This document shows, piece by piece, positions 25,319 through 34,174 of a DNA stretch of 34,894 nt. Under the pieces are notes generated by a model, which was not told the DNA's origin, searched no databases, and saw only the letters and a program-made list of their open reading frames with translations. The stretch is from JAAUQA01 sp036351435 (GTDB lineage Bacteria > Pseudomonadota > Gammaproteobacteria > Competibacterales > Competibacteraceae), in NCBI GenBank assembly GCA_036351435.1, contig JAZBPA010000103.1:1-34894 (forward strand), read 5' to 3'. A program made the position numbers and the translations under genes. Numbering within the stretch: the first letter of the stretch is position 1; the number at the start of each line of letters is the position of its first letter.

Positions 25319-28204
25319 TCAAGCGACCTTTTCGTACTCGGACAGCGGCGGACAGGAACAGATTAAATTGCGATCACCATACACATTGTCGATCCGTCCC
25401 ACCGGCGGCCAATACTTGTGGGCTTTGGTCGTCGAGGCAGGAAACACCGCCTGTTCACGGGAATAGGGATGGGACCACTCCGGATCGGTCAAATCAGCGG
25501 TGGTGTGCGGGGCGTTGACCAGGGGATTGTCCTGGGGATCAAACGCACCGCTCTCAATAGCATGGATTTCTTCACGAATGCTGATCATCGCCTCGCAGAA
25601 GCGATCCAGCTCTCGTTTGGATTCGCTCTCGGTAGGTTCGATCATCAACGTGCCGGCCACCGGGAAGGACATGGTCGGGGCATGGAAACCATAATCGATC
25701 AGCCGTTTGGCGACATCGTCCACGGAGATGCCGGTGCTTTCCTTGATTGGACGCAGATCAAGGATGCACTCATGAGCCACCATGCCATTGGGACCGGTAT
25801 ACAGTACCGGGTAATGAGGTGCTAGCCGGTGGGCAATGTAATTGGCATTGAGAATGGCGCTGCGGGTCGCCTCGGTCAGTCCGTCCCGACCCATCAGTGC
25901 AACGTAGGCCCAACTGATCGGCAATATCCCGGCGCTGCCCCAAGGCGCGGCTGCTACCGGTCCGACCGGTGTGGATTCCGCAGCCATCACGCCAAGCCCC
26001 GGTAAAAAAGGCGCTAAGTGAGCTTTCACGGCTATCGGGCCGACGCCCGGTCCGCCGCCGCCGTGCGGGATACAGAATGTTTTATGCAAATTGAGATGCG
26101 ACACGTCGCCGCCCAACTTGCCCGGCCCGCCGGTTACTCCGATCAGCGCATTGAGATTGGCCCCATCAATATAGACCTGCCCGCCGTACTGGTGAACGAT
26201 GTTGCAGATTTCCACGATGGCTTCCTCAAACACACCGTGCGTCGAGGGATAAGTCACCATCAGAGCGGCCAGTTGATCACTGTATTGTTCGGCTTTGGCT
26301 CGCAGATCGGGCACATCGACATCGCCCGACTCGTTGCAATGGACCACCACCACCTTGAGGCCGGCCATTTGCGCGGAAGCCGGGTTGGTGCCGTGCGCCG
26401 AACTCGGAATCAGGCAGACGTTGCGGTGCCCCTCGCCCCGGCTTTGATGATAGGCACAAATCGCCAACAAACCGGCGTATTCGCCCTGTGCACCGGAGTT
26501 GGGTTGCAGGGATACGTCGTCGTAACCGGTACAAGCCGCTAACCCCTTGCACAAGCTTTTCATCAGATCCTGATAACCCTGGGCTTGATAGAGCGGTGCA
26601 AACGGGTGAATGCCATTGAAACCTGCCCAGGTGATTGGGATCATCTCGGTAGTGGCATTCAGTTTCATAGTGCAGGAACCAAGCGGGATCATGGCCCGGT
26701 CCAGCGCTAAATCTTTATCCGCCAGAGCGCGCATATAGCGCAGCATTTCGGTTTCCGAATGATAGCTGTCGAAGATCGGATGGGTTAAACACGGGCCATC
26801 GCGACGCAACGCAGTGGGTATGCGGTCACCGGCAGCGTTTTCGATGTCCGCGAACGATAAACTCCCGGCATTTCCGAACAACGCCCACAACGTTTCGACG
26901 TCTTGCCGCGTGATCGTCTCGTCCAAGGCGATGCCGACGGTTTCGGCATCCACGGCGCGCAAATTAATCCGTTGCCGGTTCGCGGCCTCGTGTACGGTTT
27001 GAGTGTGGGCGCCGGTTTTGACGGTTAAAGTGTCGAAAAACGTTTGGGTCGGCACGTCGTAACCCAGTTGCCGCAAGCCGTCCGCTAGCGTGGCGGTCAG
27101 GCGATGGACGCGCTGAGCAATAGTCGCTAGCCCTTGAGGGCCGTGATAAACGCCATACATGCTCGCAATCACTGCTAATAAGGCTTGCGCTGTGCAGATA
27201 TTGCTGGTGGCTTTTTCGCGGCGGATATGTTGTTCGCGGGTTTGCAACGCCAGCCGATACGCTTTGTCGCCACGCTTGTCGATGGAAACACCCACCAACC
27301 GACCCGGCATGTTCCGTTTATAAGCTTCTTTAGTGGCAAAGAACGCCGCATGAGGCCCGCCATAGCCCAACGGTACGCCGAAACGCTGGCTACTGCCCAC
27401 CACCACATCGACACCGAACGTGCCCGGCGGTTTCAGCATCACCAGGCTCAGCAAATCGGCGGCCACGACAACCAGGGCCTTCTGCGCGTGGGCTTGGGCG
27501 ATCACCTCGGTATAATCGTAAATCTCTCCCGTCGAAGCCGGGTATTGCAATAAGACGCCGAACAGATCCAGACCGGCTAAATCCTGGCGATGATCGCCGA
27601 CGACTACAGTTACCCCGATGGGCTGGGCACGGGTTTGGATAACCTGGATGGTTTGCGGATGGCAGTCCTGGGAAACGAAGAAGGTGTTGCCGCGACTTTT
27701 GCCGGTTTTTAGGCAAAATGTCATGGCCTCGGCTGCCGCAGTGGCCTCGTCGAGCAAAGAGGCATTGGCGATTTCCATGCCGGTGAGTTCGGCGACCATG
27801 GTTTGAAAATTCAGCATGGCTTCCAACCGACCCTGAGAAATTTCCGGCTGATAGGGCGTATACGAGGTATACCAGGCAGGATTTTCCAGGACGTTGCGGA
27901 GGATAACAGTCGGCGTGTGGCAGTCATGATAGCCCATGCCGATCAGCGACTTGTACACCTGATTCCGGTCGGCGATGGTGCGCATCTCTGCCAGCACCTC
28001 ATGCTCCGCACGCCCATTAGGCAGGGCTAGCGGGGTTTGCGAGCGAATCGCCGCAGGCACGACCTTGTCGATGAGCGCATCCATAGAAGCCAGTCCGAGC
28101 AGCTCAAGCATGTCGGCTTTGTCTGTTTCGCTGGGGCCGATATGCCTGCGCGTGAAATCTGCCCGTTGCTCCAGTTCGTCGAGCGAACGCCGTAATTGCG
28201 ACAT
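25319..28204 (-). CDS. gcvP: Glycine dehydrogenase (decarboxylating), P-protein
   Basis: This 961-residue single-chain P-protein decarboxylates glycine and passes the aminomethyl group to lipoyl-GcvH. The N-terminal half carries RHIGPSETDKADMLELLG, MGYHDCHTPTVILRN and YTPYQPEISQGRLEAMLNFQ. The C-terminal half carries IPLGSCTMKLNATTEM, SAHGTNPASAQMAG and the PLP lysine K708 in HLNLHKTFCIPHGGGGPG. The length matches the fused type of most Proteobacteria, not the split alpha/beta form. It follows gcvH, separated by a 226-bp gap that holds a REP-like repeat and a hairpin. ATG 28204 has GGAG upstream. Confidence 0.98.
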   Translation of the reverse strand: MSQLRRSLDELEQRADFTRRHIGPSETDKADMLELLGLASMDALIDKVVPAAIRSQTPLALPNGRAEHEVLAEMRTIADRNQVYKSLIGMGYHDCHTPTVILRNVLENPAWYTSYTPYQPEISQGRLEAMLNFQTMVAELTGMEIANASLLDEATAAAEAMTFCLKTGKSRGNTFFVSQDCHPQTIQVIQTRAQPIGVTVVVGDHRQDLAGLDLFGVLLQYPASTGEIYDYTEVIAQAHAQKALVVVAADLLSLVMLKPPGTFGVDVVVGSSQRFGVPLGYGGPHAAFFATKEAYKRNMPGRLVGVSIDKRGDKAYRLALQTREQHIRREKATSNICTAQALLAVIASMYGVYHGPQGLATIAQRVHRLTATLADGLRQLGYDVPTQTFFDTLTVKTGAHTQTVHEAANRQRINLRAVDAETVGIALDETITRQDVETLWALFGNAGSLSFADIENAAGDRIPTALRRDGPCLTHPIFDSYHSETEMLRYMRALADKDLALDRAMIPLGSCTMKLNATTEMIPITWAGFNGIHPFAPLYQAQGYQDLMKSLCKGLAACTGYDDVSLQPNSGAQGEYAGLLAICAYHQSRGEGHRNVCLIPSSAHGTNPASAQMAGLKVVVVHCNESGDVDVPDLRAKAEQYSDQLAALMVTYPSTHGVFEEAIVEICNIVHQYGGQVYIDGANLNALIGVTGGPGKLGGDVSHLNLHKTFCIPHGGGGPGVGPIAVKAHLAPFLPGLGVMAAESTPVGPVAAAPWGSAGILPISWAYVALMGRDGLTEATRSAILNANYIAHRLAPHYPVLYTGPNGMVAHECILDLRPIKESTGISVDDVAKRLIDYGFHAPTMSFPVAGTLMIEPTESESKRELDRFCEAMISIREEIHAIESGAFDPQDNPLVNAPHTTADLTDPEWSHPYSREQAVFPASTTKAHKYWPPVGRIDNVYGDRNLICSCPPLSEYEKVA

Positions 28205-28220
28205 CGGTTATCTCCGGAAA

Positions 28221-28375
28221 AGAAGGTACGCGGTGCGTACCCTGCTTATTACTGCTGACGCACATTGGTAGCACCTTCCCGTTACTGCGCCAGAAGGTAC
28301 GCGGTGCGTACCCTACTTATTACTGCTGACACACATTGGTAGGGTGCGCATTGCGCACCATCTCGTTACTGCGCC
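28221..28375. repeat. Tandem REP-like palindromic element between gcvH and gcvP
   Basis: Two copies of a unit lie side by side, 28221-28291 and 28292-28375. Their first 51 bases differ at two positions only. Each begins with the palindrome GGTACGC-GGT-GCGTACC (28225-28241 and 28296-28312). The second also keeps GGTGCGC-ATT-GCGCACC (28343-28359), of which the first retains only the end. The two palindromes differ by a paired A-T to G-C change, as in REP families. Both units end in CGTTACTGCGCC. This looks like a BIME or REP-type noncoding repeat, normally spread by a RAYT transposase in trans. Confidence 0.75.
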
Positions 28376-28390
28376 AGCCGTGATTACAAT

Positions 28391-28421
28391 CGGGGCACAC
28401 GAGACGTTTGCGTCAGCCCCG
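28391..28421 (-). terminator. Strong hairpin 3' of gcvH
   Basis: CGGGGC (28391-28396) pairs with GCCCCG (28416-28421), and inside it GACG (28403-28406) pairs with CGTC (28411-28414). On the minus strand it lies 10 bases past the gcvH stop and is followed by ATTGTAAT, with no proper T-run. It may reduce read-through from gcvH to gcvP or protect the 3' end of the gcvT-gcvH message. Confidence 0.45.
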
Positions 28422-28430
28422 TTAATAAAT

Positions 28431-28814
28431 CTAATCACTCAGATCGGCCAGCAGCTTGTCATACGCCACTTGATCCATGAGCTTGTCCAGTTCTGCGGGA
28501 TTGCTTAATTTGACCTTTATGAACCAGCCTTCACCGGCTGGGTCCTGATTAGCCAGGCTGGGATCATCGACCAAGGCTTGATTCGCTTCGAGCACCGTGC
28601 CACTAGCTGGCGCATGTAGTTCGCTGGCCGCCTTGACCGATTCAATGGTCGCTGCATCGGTGCCTTGAGTGACTTCGGCGCCGACTTCAGGTAGTTCGAT
28701 AAACACCAGATCGCCCAGTTGTTCTTGTGCGTAGTGGGTGATGCCGAATACGGCTGTATCGGCATTTTCCAACCTTAGCCATTCGTGATCTTCGGTGTAT
28801 TTCAGTTCGCTCAT
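28431..28814 (-). CDS. gcvH: Glycine cleavage system H protein
   Basis: The 127-residue lipoyl carrier shuttles the aminomethyl group between the P, T and L proteins. The lipoylated lysine is K61 in IESVKAASEL; MSELKYTEDHEWLRL at the N-terminus and GEGWFIKVKLSNP near the end are family hallmarks. ATG 28814 has GGAGA 7 bases upstream. The open frame runs on to 28898, but that extension overlaps gcvT and is not part of the family. It is 40 bp after gcvT in the same unit. Confidence 0.97.
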   Translation of the reverse strand: MSELKYTEDHEWLRLENADTAVFGITHYAQEQLGDLVFIELPEVGAEVTQGTDAATIESVKAASELHAPASGTVLEANQALVDDPSLANQDPAGEGWFIKVKLSNPAELDKLMDQVAYDKLLADLSD

Positions 28815-28854
28815 GAGTTTTCTCCGTGTTGCTGCTTCAGTCGTTAAGTATTTT

Positions 28855-29964
28855 TCAGCCGCGATAGTAGCGTTGTTGCACGAACGGCGTTTTGGCAACG
28901 GTGACGGGATGCGGTTTACCGCGCACTACGGCCTGCAGTTCGGTACCCACTTTGGCAAGAGCTGTGGCGACATAGCCCATAGCGACAGGTCCACCCACAG
29001 TAGGTCCGAATCCGCCGCTGGTCACCGTGCCGACCGGTTGGCCGGTGTTATCCACCAATTCAGCTCCATCGCGCACCGGCGCTTTACCAGCGGGTTGAAT
29101 ACCCACCCGTTTGCGGGTGACCCCCTCGGCAATTTGCCGGAAGATAATTTCGGCTCCGGGATAACCGCCTGCTCGTGCCCCATCAGCGCGGCGGACCTTG
29201 GATAAGGCCCACAAGAGACTGGCTTCCACCGGAGTGGTGGTGGTGTCGATGTCGTGGCCATATAGACAGAGTCCGGCTTCCAATCGCAGCGAATCGCGCG
29301 CGCCTAGCCCGACCGGTTCAACTTCGGGTTGTGCCAGCAGAGCACGGGCCAGTGTTTCGGCCCGGTCAGCGGGCACTGAGATTTCGAAACCGTCCTCGCC
29401 GGTATAGCCGGAACGGGTTACGAAACAATCCGCACCATCAATGTCAACGCGGGCAGCGGTCATGAACACCAAGTTAGCCAGTGCGGGGGCGAGCCGGGCA
29501 ATGGCGTGTACTGCTGCGGGACCTTGCAGAGCTAGCAAGGCCCGGTCGTTAAGTTCTTCGACGGCACAGCGGTCTACCAAAGTTTTCAGCAAGGCCACAT
29601 CTTGCTCTTTGCAGGCGGCATTAACGACCACGAATAGGTGATCTTCGGCCTGGGTGATCATCAAGTCATCAAGGATGCCGCCTGCTTCATTGGTAAATAG
29701 GGCGTAGCGTTGGCAATTCACCCCTAGATCAACGACATCCACCGGCACCAGCGTTTCCAGAGCAGCGGCGGCCTGATCGCCAGTCAACCGCACCTGACCC
29801 ATGTGTGAGACATCGAACAGACCTGCTTGGGTGCGGGTATGAATATGCTCTTTCATGATGCCGGCCGGGTATTGCACCGGCATCGCGTAGCCGGCGAACG
29901 GTACCATCTTGGCGCCTAGTTCGCTGTGCAGATCGTACAGCGGCGTTTTAGCTAGATCAGTCAT
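28855..29964 (-). CDS. gcvT: Aminomethyltransferase, glycine cleavage T-protein
   Basis: The 369-residue protein transfers the methylene group from aminomethyl-lipoyl-GcvH to tetrahydrofolate, releasing ammonia. Family segments are MVPFAGYAMPVQYPAG, LFDVSHMGQVRLTG, TRSGYTGEDGFEISV, LGARDSLRLEAGLCLYGHDI and the C-terminal GTVTSGGFGPTVGGPVAMGYV. ATG 29964 is chosen because AGGAG lies 7 bases upstream; the open frame extends to 30018 but overlaps the glyA end. It lies 23 bp downstream of glyA, so glycine formation and cleavage share one transcript. Confidence 0.98.
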   Translation of the reverse strand: MTDLAKTPLYDLHSELGAKMVPFAGYAMPVQYPAGIMKEHIHTRTQAGLFDVSHMGQVRLTGDQAAAALETLVPVDVVDLGVNCQRYALFTNEAGGILDDLMITQAEDHLFVVVNAACKEQDVALLKTLVDRCAVEELNDRALLALQGPAAVHAIARLAPALANLVFMTAARVDIDGADCFVTRSGYTGEDGFEISVPADRAETLARALLAQPEVEPVGLGARDSLRLEAGLCLYGHDIDTTTTPVEASLLWALSKVRRADGARAGGYPGAEIIFRQIAEGVTRKRVGIQPAGKAPVRDGAELVDNTGQPVGTVTSGGFGPTVGGPVAMGYVATALAKVGTELQAVVRGKPHPVTVAKTPFVQQRYYRG

Positions 29965-29987
29965 GGTAATGCTCCTAATCCGGCCGG

Positions 29988-31244
29988 TTAACGCACATAT
30001 ACGGGAAACCGTTGGCATAAGGTCAGCACCTTCTGCCGGACTTGCTCAAGGGTGTCTTCGTTATTGATGTCATCCAGGATGTCGCACATCCAGCCAGTCA
30101 GTTCACGTACTTCGGCTTCTTTGAAACCGCGGGTAGTGACTGCCGGAGAACCGATACGTAAACCGCTAGTCACGAATGGCGATTGCGGATCGTTGGGCAC
30201 AGCATTCTTGTTGACAGTAATGTGGGCACGACCCAGCGCTGCATCGGCGTCTTTACCGGTAATGCCATGATCAATCAGATCGACCAAGAACAGATGATCG
30301 TCAGTGCCGCCGGAGACCACTTTGTAGCCACGCTCGATAAACACTGCGGCCATCGCACGGGCGTTTTTCAGTACCTGTTCTTGATAGGTCTTGAATTCCG
30401 GTTGCAAAGCCTCCTTGAATGCCACTGCCTTGGCGGCGATGACATGCATTAACGGTCCGCCCTGAATACCTGGGAAGACCAGCGAATTAAATTTCTTCTC
30501 CAAGTCAGGATTGGAGCGGGCCAGAATCAACCCACCCCGGGGACCGCGCAAAGTCTTATGGGTAGTGGTAGTGACTGCATCGGCAACCGGCACCGGATTA
30601 GGATAAATACCTGCCGCCACCAAGCCCGCCACATGAGCCATATCGACGAACAAATAGGCACCGACTTGATCAGCAATATCCCGAAAACGCTGCCAATCCA
30701 GCACCCGCGAATAAGCGGAAAACCCAGCCACCACCATTTTCGGTTGATGCTCACGGGCCAGTGCTTCCACTTGCGCGTAATCAACTTCGCCGGTGGTTTC
30801 GTCCAAGCCGTATTGCACGGCGTTGTAAATTTTGCCGGAAAAGTTCGGTTTAGCACCGTGAGTCAGATGGCCGCCATGAGCTAGGCTCATGCCTAAAATC
30901 GTGTCACCCGGCTTGAGTAAAGCCATATAAACCGCTGCATTGGCCTGCGAACCGGAATGGGGTTGCACATTGGCATAATCGGCGCCGAATAGCTGCTTGG
31001 CCCGTTCAATGGCCAGGCGCTCGGCTACGTCGACGTTTTCGCAACCGCCGTAATAACGCTTGCCGGGATAACCTTCGGCATATTTGTTGGTCAGTACCGA
31101 ACCCTGAGCTTCCATCACCCGGGGGCTGGCATAGTTCTCCGAAGCGATCAGCTCGATATGTTCTTCCTGACGCTGATTCTCAGCCTGAATCGCTGCCCAG
31201 AGTTCCTCGTCGAAACCGGCGATCCGGTCATTTTGGGTAAACAT
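29988..31244 (-). CDS. glyA: Serine hydroxymethyltransferase
   Basis: The 418-residue PLP enzyme interconverts serine and glycine while loading tetrahydrofolate with one carbon. The PLP lysine is K230 in TTTHKTLRGPRGG, aligned with K229 of E. coli GlyA. ELIASENYASPRVMEAQGS, YAEGYPGKRYYGGCE, QPHSGSQANAAVYMALL and VDMAHVAGLVAAG are all intact. ATG 31244 has GAGG at good spacing. It heads the minus-strand glyA-gcvT-gcvH-gcvP-gcvR unit; together GlyA and the cleavage system convert glycine to serine plus CO2 and ammonia. The dihydrolipoyl dehydrogenase (L-protein) is not in the window. Confidence 0.98.
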   Translation of the reverse strand: MFTQNDRIAGFDEELWAAIQAENQRQEEHIELIASENYASPRVMEAQGSVLTNKYAEGYPGKRYYGGCENVDVAERLAIERAKQLFGADYANVQPHSGSQANAAVYMALLKPGDTILGMSLAHGGHLTHGAKPNFSGKIYNAVQYGLDETTGEVDYAQVEALAREHQPKMVVAGFSAYSRVLDWQRFRDIADQVGAYLFVDMAHVAGLVAAGIYPNPVPVADAVTTTTHKTLRGPRGGLILARSNPDLEKKFNSLVFPGIQGGPLMHVIAAKAVAFKEALQPEFKTYQEQVLKNARAMAAVFIERGYKVVSGGTDDHLFLVDLIDHGITGKDADAALGRAHITVNKNAVPNDPQSPFVTSGLRIGSPAVTTRGFKEAEVRELTGWMCDILDDINNEDTLEQVRQKVLTLCQRFPVYVR

Positions 31245-31490
31245 TCGCCTCGCTCCTCTTCAATAGCTGAAGAATCTGTTGATTGCCCGATAGTTGCGGT
31301 TTTTTAATGGACCCGATTGGGCAGTTGTTTGACTGAAAAGTTAGGGTATTTCCAGTCATTTGTGAAATTAATTGTCGAAATAAGAATATTAACGCTACAA
31401 ATGATGAGCAGTCATCAGATCTTGCCATTAACCCCATTTACCGGTTTGATTCGTTTATAGCGTCTGGAATTTGTCACTGAGGATTATGCG
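31245..31490. other. Divergent intergenic region glyA / DUF4139
   Basis: This 246-bp AT-rich gap must hold the glyA operon promoter (minus) and the promoter of the DUF4139 pair (plus). A possible plus-strand pair is TTGTCG (around 31373) and TACAAA 18 bases later, but it is weak. TGCCCGAT near 31284 and ATTGGGCA near 31316 could pair in the glyA leader with one G-U. I see none of the conserved blocks of a glycine riboswitch. Confidence 0.4.
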
Positions 31491-32687
31491 ATGACTCGAA
31501 CTACTCTGCTGCGAACACTATGTACCTTACTACTTTTAAGCACCTTTTCCCTAGATGCCTTCGCTCGTATCAAGCTGATCACCCTGCCGGTGCGAGAACG
31601 AGTGGAAATTCAACTGGATCATCCCGACCTCACTCTGGTGGAAGAAGAGCGGATCGTGCCGTTGGTGAAAGGCATCAATCAGGTGGATTTCGCCTGGGCC
31701 AACACCCGCATCGATCCTAATACCTTGGTGTTTCGGGTGTTAGCACCCACCGACGGGACTCAGCTGGATGTAAAAGTGCTGTCGGTTAGCTATCCGCCGA
31801 ACGAAAATGCCCTGGTTTGGGCCGTATCCGCCAGCGATTCCGGGGCGGTGCGGGTGCGTATTAGCTATGTACTGGGAGGGTTGGACAAACAATTTCATTA
31901 CCGAGCGGTGGCGGCTAATGATGAGCAAACATTGACGCTTTCCCAATACCTGCGGATCAAGAATCACGCCAACGAAGCCTATGACCAAACCAATGTCTGG
32001 GTCGGTTTCGGCGAACAGGTTGCCAAGCCTATCGGGCTCAATGAAACCAAGGAAGTGCTGCTCGGCAAATACCGCGACGTGCCGCTTAAGAAAACCTATA
32101 CCAGCGATCCCCAGCAGTTCGGCTACCTGGACCGCGCCAAGGATAAGCTCAATGTGCCGATGCATTATGTACTGAAAAACGAGGCCGTTAGCGGTTTAGG
32201 GCAAGCCTCGCTGCCTTATGGTAAAGCCCGTATTTTCCAGGACGACGGTAGGGGCGGCACCGCATTTATCGGCGAGGATTGGGGTAAATTTACCCCGCCC
32301 GACGATGAGATGGCGCTGTATCTGGGATTAGCTCGGGACATCGTGATCAAGCGCACTATCGAAAAGAACGAACGGGAACGGATTGCCGGCAATTTGTATC
32401 GCCATCAGCTGATCGTCAAATACGAGATTGAGAATTTCAAAGACACCCCCGCCGTGTTGGATTTGGTGGAACGAGTGAGCTATCTGCGTAACGAAGTGGG
32501 TATTCAGAGCCCTCGCGATCCCGAATGGCAGTTGGGTAACAACACCACACTGAACAACGGTCCCGATCCCGATAAAAGCGATTTCGATAAGCTGACTTTC
32601 CATGTGGACCTGCCGGCCCGCCCCGGCGACGGTGAAGCACCAAAACAAATCCACAAACTGCACCTTGTGCTCAACAACGAATGGTGA
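31491..32687 (+). CDS. Exported DUF4139-type protein (first of a pair)
   Basis: The 398-residue protein has a signal peptide (MTRTTLLRTLCTLLLLSTFSLD..., cleavage probable after AFA near residue 25). The rest is beta-rich, with no membrane helix. The mature N-terminus (VEIQLDHPDLTLVEEERIV, GINQVDFAWANTRIDPNTL) matches the next gene closely (LTIYNSEDLTLVRETRIV, GINPLQFSWANTLIDPTSV), so the two are paralogues. LPYGKARIFQDDGRGGTAFIGED and KYEIENFKDTPAVLDLVERV follow. DUF4139 proteins are exported and of unknown function. ATG 31491 has GAGGA at 8 bases. Divergent from glyA; 5 bp separate it from the second copy. Confidence 0.85.
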   Translation: MTRTTLLRTLCTLLLLSTFSLDAFARIKLITLPVRERVEIQLDHPDLTLVEEERIVPLVKGINQVDFAWANTRIDPNTLVFRVLAPTDGTQLDVKVLSVSYPPNENALVWAVSASDSGAVRVRISYVLGGLDKQFHYRAVAANDEQTLTLSQYLRIKNHANEAYDQTNVWVGFGEQVAKPIGLNETKEVLLGKYRDVPLKKTYTSDPQQFGYLDRAKDKLNVPMHYVLKNEAVSGLGQASLPYGKARIFQDDGRGGTAFIGEDWGKFTPPDDEMALYLGLARDIVIKRTIEKNERERIAGNLYRHQLIVKYEIENFKDTPAVLDLVERVSYLRNEVGIQSPRDPEWQLGNNTTLNNGPDPDKSDFDKLTFHVDLPARPGDGEAPKQIHKLHLVLNNEW

Positions 32688-32692
32688 TCGCT

Positions 32693-34132
32693 ATGATGAA
32701 CAAAACGATTACCGGTCTGTGCTTGAGCCTGTTGTTGATGGCGAACGTTGTTCACGCTCGTAATGTCGATTTGTCCACGGTGCCGGACCGGCAAGCGGTG
32801 CAACTGACGATTTACAATTCCGAAGACCTCACACTGGTGCGGGAAACACGGATCGTCACGTTTAAACAAGGCATCAACCCGCTGCAGTTTTCCTGGGCCA
32901 ATACCCTGATTGATCCCACCTCGGTCGATCTTCAGTTCCCCGGCCAAGCTGATGGCCTGGAGGTGTTAGATACCACGTTCCCGCACGATAAGCCGCAAAT
33001 GCTGTATTGGAATGTACATAGCTACGCGGATCGGGAGGCAAAGATCCAGATTGAGTATTTCACCTCTGGGATCAGCTGGTCTGCGGATTACCTCGCGATT
33101 GCTGATCGGGAGGAGCAAAACTTACAACTGGAAAGCTTTGTGCGAGTGCGTAACGATTCCGGGGAGGATTATGAGAATGCCCAGGTAAGGCTGGTGGTCG
33201 GTACGATCAATCTGGTCGAGAAAATTGCCGAATTAGCGCGTATTCCGGTCAGTCGGGTCAATGAACTTGAAAAAGAAGAATATCGTCGCTTACGACAGCA
33301 GGCCGGTAAGCGAATGATGGCGTTCGATGCGGTGTCTAACGAAGCTTTGCTGTCAGCACCTGCCCCGGCTGCTGAAGCAATGGCGCAACCCAAGCAAATT
33401 GTGAAGGAAGGCTTGAGCGAGTATTTCATCTATACCATCGAAGGCACTGAAACCGTTCCCAACGGCTGGTCGAAACGGTTGCGCAGTTTCGAGGCCGACG
33501 CTGTGCCGTTCAAAGTGCAATATCGCTATCGGGTCAGGGAATACGGCAACCAACTGGTGCGCTTATATTTATTAACTAACGATATAGAATCCGGTTTAGG
33601 TACCACGCCATTGCCGGACGGACAGGTGCGAATATTCCGTGACAATGGCCGGGACGGACTCAGTTATCTTGCCGCGCAAACTATCAAATACGTGCCGATC
33701 GGCGACAAAATCGAGTTGAATCTGGGTACCGATCCGGAAGTGATTTTCGAATTAGTTAAGCTGAAAACCTTCCGTGACAATCTTTGGATGCGTGTAAAAG
33801 GCGGCAATATTTATCGCCAAGTGGGTAGTATCAATGCGCGCGTTGAGATCAACAGCCAAGTCGCCGGATGGGACGAACATCAGGTATTCAGCCAACGTGT
33901 TCGCAACTACACCGGCAAACCGATTGCGGTCGAAATACGTCGGGAATATCCGGGCGATACGGTGTTTCGCAGTCAACTCAATCCTAAATTGCACGATTTT
34001 CGCACCGTAGAGTTTTCGGCGACTCTTGAACCCGGCGAAAAGGCCGATTTGCATCATGAGATCGTCGAAAAACACGGCTACAACAAGAAACAGGATCGCG
34101 TGACCTTGGAAAAGGGTGCGGTGCGGTTGTAA
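32693..34132 (+). CDS. Exported DUF4139 protein (second of a pair)
   Basis: The 479-residue protein starts with a signal peptide (MMNKTITGLCLSLLLMANVVHA, cleavage before RN). YFTSGISWSADYLAIADRE is the characteristic DUF4139 strand pair; SFVRVRNDSGEDYENAQVRLVVG, LPDGQVRIFRDNGRDGLSYL and KHGYNKKQDRV mark the rest. An Ala/Pro/Glu-rich linker (ALLSAPAPAAEAMAQP) near residue 225 splits two beta domains, and the first gene of the pair lacks this insert. ATG 32693 or 32696 is likelier than ATG 32681, which overlaps the previous gene. The tight spacing suggests translational coupling and perhaps a joint complex in the periplasm or outer membrane. Confidence 0.87.
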   Translation: MMNKTITGLCLSLLLMANVVHARNVDLSTVPDRQAVQLTIYNSEDLTLVRETRIVTFKQGINPLQFSWANTLIDPTSVDLQFPGQADGLEVLDTTFPHDKPQMLYWNVHSYADREAKIQIEYFTSGISWSADYLAIADREEQNLQLESFVRVRNDSGEDYENAQVRLVVGTINLVEKIAELARIPVSRVNELEKEEYRRLRQQAGKRMMAFDAVSNEALLSAPAPAAEAMAQPKQIVKEGLSEYFIYTIEGTETVPNGWSKRLRSFEADAVPFKVQYRYRVREYGNQLVRLYLLTNDIESGLGTTPLPDGQVRIFRDNGRDGLSYLAAQTIKYVPIGDKIELNLGTDPEVIFELVKLKTFRDNLWMRVKGGNIYRQVGSINARVEINSQVAGWDEHQVFSQRVRNYTGKPIAVEIRREYPGDTVFRSQLNPKLHDFRTVEFSATLEPGEKADLHHEIVEKHGYNKKQDRVTLEKGAVRL

Positions 34133-34143
34133 CCGGATAAGCT

Positions 34144-34171
34144 ATTCCCCCTTCCGCGACGAAGGGGGAAT
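34144..34171. terminator. Bidirectional hairpin terminator
   Basis: ATTCCCCCTT (34144-34153) and AAGGGGGAAT (34162-34171) form a perfect 10-bp stem with an 8-base loop, between the convergent DUF4139 and membrane-protein genes. The stem is GC-rich with A/T ends and a short T-containing tail, so it can stop transcription from both sides. Confidence 0.75.
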
Positions 34172-34174
34172 TAG

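Noticed and set aside
28221..28375. Repeat read as a CRISPR or riboswitch
   Set aside because: Only two units with internal palindromes; no glycine riboswitch blocks are present.
31245..31490. Glycine riboswitch before glyA
   Set aside because: I looked for the tandem aptamer's conserved purine-rich blocks and did not find them on the minus strand.
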